DNA of 64,000 nt from Camellia lanceoleosa (GCA_025200525.1 CM045761.1:82613551-82677550); one strand, 5' to 3'. Shown: positions 43,241 to 54,585, counted from the first letter of the stretch. Made by a program: numbers and translations. Notes: a model not told the origin generated them from the letters alone.

Positions 43241-43975
43241 GACGGGTGAAACGCGAGCCCGAGCGGTTTTCTTGCATCTTAGGACGCGTGATGCACAGCC
43301 CTAGGCGTCTTACTTCTCAGGACGTATGAAACACGAGCCCAAGCGATTTTCTTGTATCTCAGGGTGCATGACGCGCAGCCCTAGGCATGCTGCATCTCAG
43401 GACATGTGAAACACAAGCTCGAGTGGTTTTCTTATATCTTAGGGCACGTGACGCGCAAGCCTGGGCGTGTTGTACCTCAGGATGCGTAAAACGCGAGCCT
43501 GAGCGATTTTCTTGTATCTCAGGGTGCATGACGCGCAGCCCTGGGTGTGTTGTATCTCGGGACGCATAAAACACGAACCCGAGCAGTTTTCTTGTATTTC
43601 AGGGCGTGTGACGTGTAGCCCTGGACGTGTTGTATCTCAGGGCGTGTGAAACGCGACCCCGAGCAGTTTTCTAGTATCTCAGGACACGTGACGCGTAGTC
43701 CTGGGCGGATTTTATCTTTAGACATGTGAAACGCGACCTCGACCGATTTTGTAGTTTCTCAAGACGCGTGACGCGCGGCTCTGAACGGGTTTTATCTCAG
43801 GACGCGTGGAACGCGAGCCCGAGCAGTTTTTCTTGTTTCTTGGGACGCGTAAAACGCGACCCCAAGCGGTTTTCTTTCTTCCGTTTCTCGAGACATGTGA
43901 AACATGACCCCAAGCGATTTTTGTTCTCAGTTTCTCAGGATGCATGAAACACAACCCTGAGCGTTGTTTTCTTTC
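43241..43975. repeat. 80-bp satellite-like tandem array in outer 3' region
   Basis: Eight units start at 43241, 43321, 43401, 43481, 43561, 43641, 43721 and 43801, exactly 80 bp apart. Each unit is a dimer of two related parts: about 42 bp (GACGCGTGAAACGCGAGCCC...) and about 38 bp (GGGCGCGTGACGCGCAGCCC...). After about 43880 shorter degenerate units of about 48 bp follow. The units are CpG-rich with ACGCGT palindromes. Tat/Ogre 3' regions are known to carry tandem repeats that can seed satellites. Confidence 0.93.
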
Positions 43976-44380
43976 CTTGTCTCTTGTTTTAGCGTGGTTA
44001 GAGTGTGGTTTTATCTTTTTGCATAAAGCTTATTTTGGTTTGAAGCTTGAACCTGCTCATTCATATCTTATTATCTCTTGCTATTGCTTATTACATTTGT
44101 TCTTGCCTATTGCATCATCTCGCATGATCATGAGTTTTCAAAATAGCCGACTTCGCGTAGCGTGTTTGTCCAACTTTCAAAGTTGCATTGTGCATATAAT
44201 TTGCATTTTGCCCCAGAACTACGCTGGTTTGATTCCTTGCAAAGGGATACGTAGGCAGCCTGCGAGCGCAATCATTTATTTTTGTCTTGATTGTTTGTCC
44301 AAGTCTTACAGACTTGTTGAAATGGGTAGTCTTCAAGCTTTGACATTCACTCACGTCAATTCATGACTCCGAGTTCTGTC
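43976..44380. other. Non-coding stretch between satellite array and polypurine tract
   Basis: No gene is supported. The region before the tract (GGGATACGTAGGCAGCCTG...TCATGACTCCGAGTTCTGTC) resembles the inner element around 8740-8800 read on the minus strand. Confidence 0.5.
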
Positions 44381-44393
44381 AAAGAGGGGCAAC
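44381..44393 (+). other. Polypurine tract of outer element
   Basis: AAAGAGGGGCAAC lies directly before the TGTAGACACTCC terminus at 44394. It is the plus-strand primer site, near-identical to that of the inner element. Confidence 0.85.
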
Positions 44394-44582
44394 TGTAGAC
44401 ACTCCATTTTTTATGGCCCTTATGACTTGGGCGCCATCGCTTGCACACCCGATAATGAGTTTATATGCTCGCCAAGTGCTCGAAGTCCTCAGCGGGATGC
44501 CACAGCTTTGAGCCTTTCAAACCCTATACCTTTATTGCCCTTGTTCTTGGACCAAACCTTAGCTTTTCGAGCCTACAGCCTT

Positions 44583-44643
44583 TGGTGGCCTGCCGGCCAC
44601 CCTTTTTGGGCTGCTGGCCATCACTTTTTGGTTGCCGGCCACC
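44583..44643 (+). promoter_or_regulatory. GC-rich palindrome cluster in outer LTR upstream of TATA
   Basis: GGTGGCCTGCCGGCCACC, CTGCTGGCCATC and GTTGCCGGCCACC occur within 60 bp, ending about 110 bp before the TATA box at 44750. Compare the cluster in the inner LTR and the blocks before the antisense genes. Confidence 0.55.
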
Positions 44644-44749
44644 AGTGTCTTTTGCAGATTTTTTATGACAGTTGTGCCAGTTGTATGCACAGATGCATAC
44701 ATCTGCCCCCACGTGTAGGGCTGGATGTTCTTAAGGAGAATTCATGTTT

Positions 44750-44760
44750 TCTATATATAG
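44750..44760 (+). promoter_or_regulatory. Probable TATA box of outer LTR
   Basis: CTATATATAGG in the U3 part of the LTR, about 360 bp from the LTR start, followed by a pyrimidine-rich stretch (TTCCTCTCTCTCTC) at 44811. Confidence 0.6.
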
Positions 44761-46161
44761 GAGGCCACTCTCTCATGTTTTAAGGTTAGAAAATTTTGAG
44801 ATCAAAATTTTTCCTCTCTCTCTCTAGCAAATTCCTATACTTTTGCCTACAAATCCTTAACCTTTGCCTATACACCCTTAACCAAATCTTCATATCTTTG
44901 AGCTGAGGTATTCTTGAGCCTTGTTTGAGCTCTTGAGGGTATGTTTGCTTGATTTTGTTGCTTGAATTGCTTCTTCTCTTCAAGAGGTATAAGGCTTTGC
45001 ATTTTTGCTTGCTTTCTCTACTCTTTTTCTTGCTATTTTCCAATTGTTTTTGGGCTGTAAAACTTCTATATTTTTGGGCTGAAACTTGAGTTTTAAGGCC
45101 ATTAAAGGTTAAGGGGTTGATAGCCCTTTTTTATACCTTGTTTTGGAAGCCTTTGCCTTGTGTTTCCCACCATTTTACTATCTTTTTCTGAGCTTTTAAA
45201 CACTGATTTTCAAATTTATTTAGTGGCCAAAATCATGTTTTGAAGTCCAAATTTGGAGGGGTTAGCCTCCCCTCCTTGTGTCTTGCTTACTAGCCTAGTT
45301 TGTGTCATGTTTTAGCATGTTAATCTAGCTATTTCTAGCTCAATTCCAGTATGTTTTAGGACTTATTTTAGATTATTTTAGCACTGTTTTTGGTTGGTAG
45401 TTTCATTTGAGCTTTGTTTTGCATGCTTATAGTGTAATTGTCCTCATGAACTTGGTATTTTAGGCTTTAGACACCATCTTACTTGAGTTGATAGCATTTA
45501 TTTATGCTTTTCTCACTTATTTTCAGCACTAATAGTCTCTGTAACCTCCCTCCTTTCTTGGCTTTTTGTTTTGATTTGAAAGTGATTCAAACTATTTGTT
45601 TGTTTAAAGCATGAGATTGAGATGTCATGCTTAATGGTTTAATTCTTTAGGGGGTTCATTACCAACGGTATGATGTCTTTTTCATGCCTAAAACAATATT
45701 TAGTTTGAGCCTTCTTTCCATTTAGAGGACTTAAACTCACCGTTGGACTTAATGAATTAAAGGATGGTTGGTAATTTAAAATGGAGTAATTAAAACTTGG
45801 AATTAAAAGTGAGCAAGACAATAATTTGGTTGTGTTCAATCGGACATTAATTGAACATATGGAAGCTTGAGGTATTTCATACTCATTAGTGATGAAATGA
45901 TTCAAGATTTCAAGGTCACCACTTCCCTTGATCTTTCATGAAAGGAAGGAGGTTTAGAGTCTTATTTTGTTGCATTTATTAAACTTGCACACTTTGGTTC
46001 ACAAGCCATCATGCAATGAAATTGCTTGAGTTGGTGGTTTGTGGCTAAAATTCACTCCTCCTTTGATTTGTTCATGAAAATGAGAGGTGAATTGTGTAGA
46101 TAACCCTTGAGAATACCTTGTGCATGCTCTGTTTGTCCTTTGTTGCAACAAGAAGAACTAG

Positions 46162-46238
46162 GCAGCAGTGGTCGGCAGGTGGCCGGCCGGCCATCACCGG
46201 TGGCCGACAAGCCTCATCACTGGCCGACCGACCACTGA
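46162..46238. repeat. GC-rich inverted repeat (hairpin) inside outer LTR
   Basis: GCAGTGGTCGGC...GCCGACCGACCACTG can pair across a loop that itself holds GGTGGCCGGCCGGCC and CCGGTGGCCGAC. It lies far downstream of the TATA box, so it would be in the transcript. Confidence 0.65.
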
Positions 46239-47690
46239 TGCAAAATTCAGCAATGTGTTTTTGAGGCAAAGAATAGTTATTTTGAAAGTAGGCAGTGGTG
46301 TATGTGTTCTTTGTGCAACAGAGGCTCTTCCAAAGCAAAACAGTGGCCTTTTCGGATGGAAACCGAGCATGCGCATGAACATCCCTCGCTTCCCGAGGTG
46401 GAGTAGTTAGCTTAGTACTTAATTGTTTAGCTTACTTACTTCTCTTAGTTGCACTTGTGTTGTAATTATTTAATTAGTTAAAGTAGCTAATTAGTTGTGA
46501 TGTTGTAATCATTAATTAACTAGAATAGTTAGTTAGTTCATATGTTGTTGTAATAATTAGTTAAATAGCTTAGCTAGTTTATTTTGTAATAGTTAATTAA
46601 TTAGTTTAACTTAATTAGTCAGCTAGTTAGTTTATTTGGACTCTCCTTCATGAGAGTGAAATGTTGTAATAATATATATGTCTTCTAACCCAACGTCTTT
46701 CTCCCTTTTATTTATCTGCTTATGATGGTTAGATTAGGGACATCATGTTTTGTTTAGCATACTTCATGTTCTCATCCATTTGTATTGCATGCATCGAGGC
46801 TCGATTCATCATCCTAACTGCATTGTTAGTTTAAATACTTCTTTGAATATGTGCTTAGACCGCATGTTATCAATTGTTTCATATGACATGTTAAGTAAGC
46901 CTATTTAGATTGCATATTGTTAGTCATATTACATAGTTAGAAATCATGCATTTTTCTAACTCTTTTGTTTATTTTGGCTTGGAGTACTAGGTGAGCCTTT
47001 ACTCGCTTTAACATAATTGCATGAGTGTGATTGTTGCCATGTTTAGCATGCTTGCCATGAGACTAATTGCTTAAGTGCTATAACTACTTGAATGCTCGTA
47101 GATAAAGGCTTATTACTTGAAATGGAATAATTTGAGTAATGTTATTTATGTGATTACTTTTTCAAGTGGTACATATTTCGAAACAATTTTCAAAACAAAT
47201 ATGAATCAAGTGTTTTAATTCTTGTGATTTAGTCTATACTTGTGTGTGCGAATCACATAGTAATGCTAGCCTAATAAACCGGAACAAGAGCATATAATGT
47301 AAATAAGATTCATATCATGATTAGTAGAGGCCGATCTTTGATCGAGCAAATGGGGTGCTCAATTCATTCATGACCTTCCCTTCTCGTACCTAAGTTCCCA
47401 AGCCGAGACAATCTTGATGATAACGGACACGTGGCCTTTGGCACGAGTCATGGGTTTCCTAAATTTCTTCAAAACAAAATATTTAGGTGGCGACTCTGTA
47501 TGTGGCAAAGTAGTCCATTTTTGGCATTTTTGATTCAAAATCGATTTTTTAAAAAGATTTGTCAAATTTAAACTCTTTGGTGTTTATCTATTTCACATTG
47601 CACTTGTGAGATTAGATCCAGAACCGTGAGAGTCCGAACTGTAGGACTTATTTCGTCTTCCGAAATGAGGTGTGAAAAATTCGAGCTACA

Positions 47691-47928
47691 CATGGTTTGC
47701 AATAGTTTTATTTGTATATATATTGGGATCCTAAGAAAGACCATGCTAAGGGAAGATGGACTGCTCTTACTGTAGTAGTTTTAGCGTAAAACAGTCCGTA
47801 CCAACCAAAGATGGTCTATGTCTAGAGTTTCGATATATGAATTTTATAGATGATCATATAAGGACTTGTAGTCATAATATATCATAATCATCCATTAATT
47901 AATCTTCTAAGAATGATTATAATGGCCT
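47691..47928. other. Spacer between outer element and element 3
   Basis: 238 bp of AT-rich sequence outside both elements, with no gene. The first five bases CATGG would be the outer element's target duplication, but the left copy is out of the window. Confidence 0.5.
47924..47928. repeat. Target-site duplication GGCCT of element 3 (right copy 63273-63277)
   Basis: GGCCT directly precedes TGTTGGCTAC (47929) and directly follows GCCAACA (63272). Confidence 0.95.
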
Positions 47929-48702
47929 TGTTGGCTACATATTTTGTAAAAGCCAATTACAATTCGACACGTGGCAGAATGAGGGTGTTATTGGAAGATG
48001 ATTTTAATCCTAAATCTCGATCATACACGTGGCAATAAATATTGGTTCTCAAGTGGTCTGAGTAACACTAGATCAGTAATGAGATACAAGGTGACGTGGC
48101 TTCAACGGTTACCTATATTCAAATTCAAATACAGGAGGGAAGTCTAACTGCAAGTGATGGCATAGTGGAACTATTTCTAAGGTAACATGATCAGCGATCA
48201 TGGAGGAGCAGTTCGACGGTTCGAAGTACAGTTCGAAGGTCATCTCTAACAAGTATAAATAGCAAGGAAGTTCCCAGAAAAGACCCCCAGACTCAGATCA
48301 TATAAACCAGTTTTAACTTCATATTTTCCTTTCCAGTTTTACCTTTCCTGTACTTTAAATACTCGTTCTTTAAATACCTGCATTGTACTTCAATTCATAG
48401 GAGTAGTTTCAAGTAGATTCAAGTAGACTGTTGCTGTAAACCTCCTCGAGGCTGAGTTTGGACTATTGTAAGTATTTATGTTAATGAAATACTTCAATTG
48501 TTCTTCATAACTAATTGTTATTTCTCTTAATTTCTCCTAAAGTCAAGCCACCAGTAAAAGTCCTCTTCATTGAGGTTGAAAGAACTAAAACACAGTCGCC
48601 TGATAATTGATTGGCAATTATAATTTTCTGTAAAGACTGATTGATCCTTGCTGGCACGCTCGTATTTACCAATATACCCTTCGAAAAGCCAAAAAGCCAA
48701 CA
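47929..48702 (+). repeat. 5' LTR of element 3
   Basis: TGTTGGCTACAT...AAAGCCAACA, 774 bp. It differs from the 3' copy by about nine single substitutions plus two small clustered changes (near 47970 and 48425). It contains a TATA box (48254) with repeated GTTCGAAG words just upstream. Confidence 0.96.
48210..48262 (+). promoter_or_regulatory. Element 3 LTR promoter: three GTTCGA repeats and TATA box
   Basis: CAGTTCGACGGTTCGAAGTACAGTTCGAAGG has three related words within about 30 bp, ending 12-15 bp before GTATAAATAGC (48253-48263), a near-perfect plant TATA box. The 3' LTR has the same arrangement at about 62782-62834. Confidence 0.65.
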
Positions 48703-48710
48703 TATATTTT

Positions 48711-48728
48711 TGGCACGCCCAGTGGGAC
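48711..48728 (+). other. Probable primer binding site of element 3
   Basis: TGGCACGCCCAGTGGGAC starts with TGG, eight bases after the LTR end. It has the size and place of a tRNA-primed site; the tRNA is not assigned. Confidence 0.65.
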
Positions 48729-48736
48729 TAATTAAA

Positions 48737-50652
48737 ATGGCTAGACGAAGACGACAAGGAGAAAATGAACGCTTGGAAGAAGGCGTAGAAGGAGAGGTAG
48801 AAATACCTAATCCAGAGGAGAATGTGGTAACACACCCTGTGGAGACTCCTATGTTATCAGAACCTTTGGTCGAACAGACCAGTACTTCTGGACAAGAACC
48901 ATATGTTCATAATATCGAACGAAACCTAGGAATTGGGCCATCAACCGTTCCATCTTCTCAGCCAACAAATCCATGGGATGGCTTGGTAGATGCTATGGGA
49001 CAACAACTAATGAACACAATGGAAAGGTGGGCAACATCCTTTTTGGATCGAATGAGCAACCACCAACCAACAAATACAAGACATACAGAGGAAATTTTAA
49101 ATGTCCTCAAAAAGATTGGCTAGAGAAAACAACCTATGCAAGTTAATGGACAAACAAATGGTCGACTAGTACTCGGAACTATGAAAGACCATCGCCTCGA
49201 TCTTGGTATGAACCCATTTCAAGGCTCAGAGTAGGCCAAAATGCCTCAAGATTCAACAAAGGAAGCCACACCGGTTAGCGATCCGCCAAGTACAAGAAAT
49301 CGGCATAAGAATGGTGGCAAATCCCATGTTCGGCCATACCGCACGGGGTTATAATAATCCCTTATTCAATTTATACCCGGGGTTGGAAGGTTTGCCTACA
49401 AATGGAAGGACACAATGCCTATTCCAACACCTTTCACAGTCCTTTCGCAGACAGCTCAAAGGGTTATCCATACCCCAACAAAGAACTCGCACCACAGGGG
49501 CAACCATCCCAAATGTACCATTATATGGACCAAGAGGACCACGGCACAAGTTTGTCCACCAAACCCGTGGTTTGCTCCTCCAAGAGTGGTTCAAAGAAGC
49601 CCAAAATATGGTCCCTAGGGACCAAATTGCCGATATTGTTAGGGAGATATGTGGACCAATGGCTCGGGGTCCAGACTCAGATACGTAAAACCATACCCAG
49701 TGGGTAGATAGGGTACATGAATACCCAAGAGGGTTCGAATACCAGATTTCACCTTATTCTACGGGCTCGAAATCAATCAACAAGAGAGCATATTGCTAGA
49801 TTCACGCTCGGTGTGGTGAATTCGTTAATCATGACTACATAAAATTGAGATTATTTCCAAACTCTCTAACCGGGGAGCGTTTGTATGGTATATCAACCTT
49901 ACACTGCTCCATTCAAACTTGGCAACAGATGGAAGAGGCATTTCATGCCCAATTTTTCCAATCGAGCCAGAGGTATCCATGGCGATTTGGCAAGATTAAG
50001 TCAAAGGCCCAAGAAAAGGCTACTCAATTCATTGCAAGATTTAAAAGGGCTCGAAATAAATGTAGAGTCATCCTTCCAGAGCTTAATTTGTACGATTGGC
50101 TCAAAACGGTTTAAGAGTCAGGCTTCGAAAAGAAGTTTGACTCACTGAAATCAGGGATTTGGTCGAATTAACCTATAAGGTGTCTCGATATGAAGCATTA
50201 CTAGAGGAAGAACAAGATCGAAACAATGCTTCATATAAGACATATTAGAGATCCCAATTATGAGATTGATGCGCGAGATTGTGGGCAAAGAACTCAGAAT
50301 CTGTGAAGCATTAATTCATAAGGATACGACTATCGACCAGCAGTTTAAAAAGAAAGACTTTCACAGAAAGTATTCTTTCGATTTAACAAAAGCAGATGAC
50401 ATTTTCGATCATTTGCTTGCAGCCAATTTCCTTAAGTTACCAAAAGGAGTAAAACTGTCTTCTCTTGATGAACTTAAAGGAAAAGTATACTGTAAATGGC
50501 ATAATTCTTGGTCTCACTCAACTAAAAACTGCATTGTTTTTCGAGACAGGATCCAAGAGCAAATCCTAAAGGAAGTCCGAAGTTCCCACAAAACGGAGAA
50601 AGCCATGGAATTGACAAGAACCCGCTTTCGAAGTTGGAGAAAGCGCGGCTAA
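48737..50652 (+). pseudogene. Element 3 gag (capsid and zinc knuckle), broken
   Basis: Start ATG 48737 (MARRRRQGENERLEEGVEGE). The basic/acidic N-terminus is open to 49123 with NPWDGLVDAMGQQLMNTMERW. Later pieces in shifting frames are a Pro/Gly-rich spacer (49311-49688), the capsid part LTGERLYGISTLHCSIQTWQQMEEAFHAQF (49845-50114), FIARFKRARNKC, then FDLTKADDIFDHLLAANFLKLP and the zinc knuckle YCKWHNSWSHSTKNC (about 50490-50535). Capsid assembly and RNA binding are its usual roles. At least three indels separate the parts, so no full gag can be made. Confidence 0.8.
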
Positions 50653-52715
50653 TGTGGTTGTTCCAAACTTCGTAATCTATCTCTGCAGAATTGGAAGAGG
50701 TCAATGTGCAAATGCATATTGCCAACCGCATACCGCCAAGAAAGAGACCAATCTACCGGTTGTTGGATGAGTCTCTCACATCGAAGGAACATTCGATGAA
50801 GAAATATTGACGATTCTTTGGAAGCAACTGTAGTGCAAAGAATGTGTCCAAGGTGTAGACTAAGCTACAAATGGTTGAAGGGCTTCCAATTGATGGGAAG
50901 CAATACTATAAGGATGTTCAGAGACGCCCTAGATCGACCAACGCTACAACAAAAGGCCGTGCCGGCTAGTGATAGGCGGCCGGCGGTGGTTGAGCTGCAG
51001 TTAATGTAACAAATGCTAAGGGTAAAAGGCCTTTGTATGAGTCTAGGCCACTTAACTACTATAGAATGGAGAGCGACATTACAAAGAAGATTAGAGAGGA
51101 GTTCAGTTATGGGACTAAAGCGAGATTGGCCCCCAGATCAACCTCACCTGACGAGAAAATGGCCATCTCAAACAAAGGCGAATCAAGCTCGAAACATGAG
51201 ACCAGAACCAAGCACTTACCTCCACGGCCAGTTTCGAAGATGGCTTCGAAGGTGGAAAAGGGTGGTTCAACATCTGAATCAGTAAGCTCTTGGGTACCTG
51301 GAGTTCCAGATTGGTTTGTAATGCAAAACAAACCGAGGGAATTGCCTGACAGGAGAGATGTTGGAATCACAGGCAAAATGGTCAAGCCTCCTTTGGTGGC
51401 CCCAAACAACTGGGTATTGCTGAAGCACCCAAAGACAAAGGAGCCAAATATGGTTCCGGTCATTTCCAGATCACAAAGGAGGAAAATTCAAGCAGTACAC
51501 CCAAAGACCAAAGAAGATCTGAAAAGAGAGTGAAGAGAGTTCTTCACATGTCAAGACGTAAGAAAAGAAAGCCAAGTCGCACCATGTTCCAAAACCGACG
51601 CTACAAAGTAAAGTGGTTTGTAGCAGAGAACAATTGGCCCAAGTTCATTCTGAACTAAAGGCCAGAGAGAAGTCCAGTTTGGCAGGATTAGAGAAAGCTC
51701 TGATGGAGAGTGATAGCGAGACAGAAGAAGAAATTGGCATAAGCCAAAAGAAGGAAATGGCGAAGAAGAAATGTTCAAGCCTTCATGGTCAACAAACATT
51801 TCGAAAAGCTTAGTTGAGAAGGATCCTTCAAGGATCGATTATCAATGAAATACCGAATGCAAGATGGAGGACGCTGAAGACATCGAGCAAGGTAGCCAAG
51901 AGGGAAGAAGGTACAACCAACCATCGGTTTGGCTCATTCCCACCAGATCACCAACATGGTACATATACTACCTCATGAATTTCAGGTGAGGATCGGGAGG
52001 ACCAAGACATGGATCCAATTCTGTTTCTAGTGAGGAATCACAAGTGAGCATGGTACAGATGCTCTGAAATGGTTATTCCTATGGAAGTTGAGTCGAAGCG
52101 AGGAGGAGGTGAGCATCAACCTCTCATATCCTTTTGAATACCCTCGAATTCCATGACCCAACATGTCAAGCCTTTGTACATTAAGGCTTTCTTTGATGGT
52201 ATACGCTAAACCGAGTCCTAGTAGACAATGGGGCGGCGGTTAATTTATTGTCAAATCTTCTTTGAAGAAATTAGGGAAGAAGAATCCGTGTTGATCCCAA
52301 CCAAGACAACCATTCTTTGGCTTTGCTAGAGATAAGTAGATGGCCCAAGGTATTCTCGCCTATTAATTTGAGTGTGGGAACCAGGATTGTATGACAAGAT
52401 TCTTCGTGATCGACAAAGAATGCTAAATATAATGCCTTACTTGGAAGGGATGGATTCACACCAACAAGTGTGTACCTTCCTCTTTACATCGAAGATCATG
52501 ATGGCTCGGGCAATGGAGAGACAGAGGAGATTGATGCAGATCCTCAACCTTTCATAGCTCGCAGACTTTGCAGAGGCCAAACTATATATTGAAGGGTAAC
52601 TCCACTCAAGATATTGAGGAAAGTGATGGCTCAAATTAAGTGACGGCTGATGAGGAAGTTACACATCTGAAGCACTTAGTCCAAGAAAGTGCTGATGAAG
52701 AGGTTGTCGTGAAAG
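50653..52715 (+). pseudogene. Element 3: gag/pro linker and aspartic protease remnant
   Basis: 51033-51533 is an open linker (SWVPGVPDWFVMQNKPRELP, KPPLVAPNNWVLLKHP). The protease is seen around 52160-52260: QHVKPLYIKAFFDG, then after a frame change VLVDNGAAVNLLS, with the catalytic Asp-Asn-Gly-Ala form used by several plant Ty3 elements, then KKLGKKNP. The remaining part to 52560 contains TFLFTSKIMM-like pieces in other frames. Heavily decayed. Confidence 0.65.
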
Positions 52716-54052
52716 ATGACAACGATGCCTGGTTGTAGGCAAAGAAGTGAAGAACGAGAAGCCAATTCATTGGCTTTGATTAAATTCTCATCATTGGATG
52801 TAAAAGCAATAGTCCATAAGGTACAGAAACAAGAAAGAGAAGCCATGATAATTGGCTGTAAACAAGAACAACAACAGGTCAGAAGATTGACCTTTGGGAA
52901 ATATTGTGCATTGGACATTGAAACAAAAGTCTAGGAAATACAAGAGGAAGACGCCTTATGGACAGATTTTGTCTATGAGGAAGAAGGCAGAGATGTCGAA
53001 ATAGAGAACCTAGAGGCAAAACAAGGTGAAAAGATTGCTTCAAAGGTTGAAGAAACCAAAGAGAAAGCTTCAATGAATTCTCAGACGCAGGACCCCTTAG
53101 AAGAAGTGAATTTAGGGGAAAGTTCTGTGCAGCAGCCCACTTATATAAGTACCTGTTTGAATGCTCTGGACAGAGACCAGTTGTTGGTTGTTTTAAAGAA
53201 ATACAAAGATTGTTTTGCATGATCCTATAATGAACTACCAGGATTGGATAGATCATTGGTGGAACATAGGCTCCCTTTGAAGCCTAATTTCAAGCCATAC
53301 AAACAGAAACCAAGAAGGATGAGTCCAGATGTAATTCAGAAGGTCAAGGAAGAAATTCTTAGACTTAAGGCAGACTTTATTAGGACAAATGTGTATGTTG
53401 AATGGCTATCTAATATTGTGCCTGTAGTTAAGAAAAATGGCAAAATGGGGGTATGCACCGTTTTCAGGAACCTAAATCTAGCAACTCCTAAAGATCGATA
53501 CCCCATGCCTATTGTGGGTCTATTTGTGGACGCTCAAATAGGCATCAAGTTTTGTCAATGATGGATGGCCACTCGTTATAATCAAATATGCATTGCAGAG
53601 GAAGACATCCACAAGACAAAGATTCAGATGTCCTGGGAATATTGGCACCTTCGAATGGGTTAAGATGCCATTTGGTCTGAAGAATGCTGGAGCTACGTAT
53701 CAGAGGGCTATGAACACCATCTTTCATGACCTTATTGGAGGGTATCTAGAATGTTATATTGATGACATCGTAAAATCCCAAATCCATAGAGAAGCATTTG
53801 CTTCATTTAGAAGCAGCTTTCGAAAGAATGAGGAAGTTCAAGTTAAAACTCAACCCTCTTAAATGTGCTTTTGGTGTGTCATCTGGAAATTTCTTGGGTT
53901 ATGTAGTGCACAAGAAAGGAATACAGATTGATCGTAATAAAGCCAAAGCCATCATTGAAGCTAGGCCTCCATCAAGTAAGAAAGAATTACAAAGGTTCCT
54001 TGGCAAAGTTAACTTTCTTGAAGGTTTATTTCTAACACCGCAGGAAAACTAA
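52716..54052 (+). pseudogene. Element 3 reverse transcriptase, broken
   Basis: Pieces in order: LLVVLKKYKDCFA, stop (TGA for TGG, 53221), SYNELPGLDRSLVEHRLPLKP, RRMSPDVIQKVKEEI, WLSNIVPVVKKNGKMGVC, YPMPIV; frame shift; WVKMPFGLKNAGATYQRAM, and the catalytic YIDD at 53755-53766 followed by one lost codon; frame shift; RMRKFKLKLNPLKCAFGVSSGNFLGYVV and KKELQRFLGKVNFL. All RT blocks are visible, but four or more frame changes make it a pseudogene. Confidence 0.88.
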
Positions 54053-54585
54053 AGTATTCTCTTCCTTGTTAAGGCCGAAAGATGAAGAGGAATTTGTGGA
54101 CAACAGAACATCAAACCGCTTTCGAAGGTATCAAAGCCTACTTGGCCAACCCTCCAAAGGCCGATGCCACCAAAACGAAATAAGCCCTTGAAGTTATACA
54201 TAGCGGCAGAAGATTCATTGGGAGCTTTCTTGGCCCAAGACAATGAAGAAGGCAAGGAACAAGTTTATTACCTTAGTAGGTTTTAAATTCTTGTGAATGT
54301 AAATATTCACCGTTGAAAAGTCAGGTCTTGCTTTTGTATTTTGTCGCAATGAAATTAAGATATTATCTTTTACCTACAACTGTCTTGGTAATTGCAACCA
54401 CAGATTTGGTTAAATACATGTTATCTAGACCTATGTTGAGGGGAAGAATTGGCAAATGGATATTAGCCTTATCGGAATTTCATTTAGAATATGTCCCTCA
54501 AAGAGCAGTAAAAGGGCAAGTATTAGCCAATTTTCTGGCAGATCATCCATCTCAAACAGAGAACCAAGAGGTAATGGAACTTGGT
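54053..54585 (+). pseudogene. Element 3: first RNase H (Ty3-type), broken
   Basis: A weak LKLYIAAEDSLGAFLAQDNEE-like reading around 54190-54255 appears only with frame changes; then LLLYFVAMKLRYYLLPTTVLVIATTDLVKYMLSRPMLRGRIGKWILALSEFHLEYVPQ is open from 54313. It continues without a stop into the second RNase H. Confidence 0.75.

Larger units (their letters stand above)
771..47690 (+). mobile_element. OUTER Tat-lineage Ty3/gypsy retrotransposon (decayed, heavily nested)
   Basis: Parts on the plus strand, in order, are: gag/pro linker and protease (771-2174), RT (3136-4084), first RNase H, archaeal-type RNase H and integrase (31975-34228), antisense genes (34904-42026), satellite array, polypurine tract (44381-44393) and 3' LTR (44394-47690). 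The 5' LTR and gag core lie left of the window. It is interrupted by three insertions: 1-770, 4085-31974 and 37039-39387. With those removed, about 16 kb of the element remains visible. Two RNase H domains and antisense genes downstream of pol are known Tat traits. The many nonsense codons and mutated catalytic residues make it non-functional and the oldest visible Tat layer here. Confidence 0.88.
44394..47690 (+). repeat. 3' LTR of outer element, about 3.3 kb
   Basis: Starts TGTAGACACTCC right after the polypurine tract and ends CGAGCTACA at 47690, where similarity to the 3' ends of the inner LTRs stops. 47310-47610 aligns with the inner LTRs (reverse complement of about 4210-4500) and with the solo LTR at 23480-23760, sharing AGGTGGCGACTCTG. 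It has a TATA box at about 44750 and GC-rich palindromes at 44583-44643 and 46163-46238. No gene is supported. Confidence 0.85.

Noticed and set aside
43241..43975. Regularly spaced repeats, CRISPR-like at first sight
   Set aside because: Units are contiguous 80-bp tandem dimers with no unique spacers, in a plant retrotransposon; a satellite-type array.
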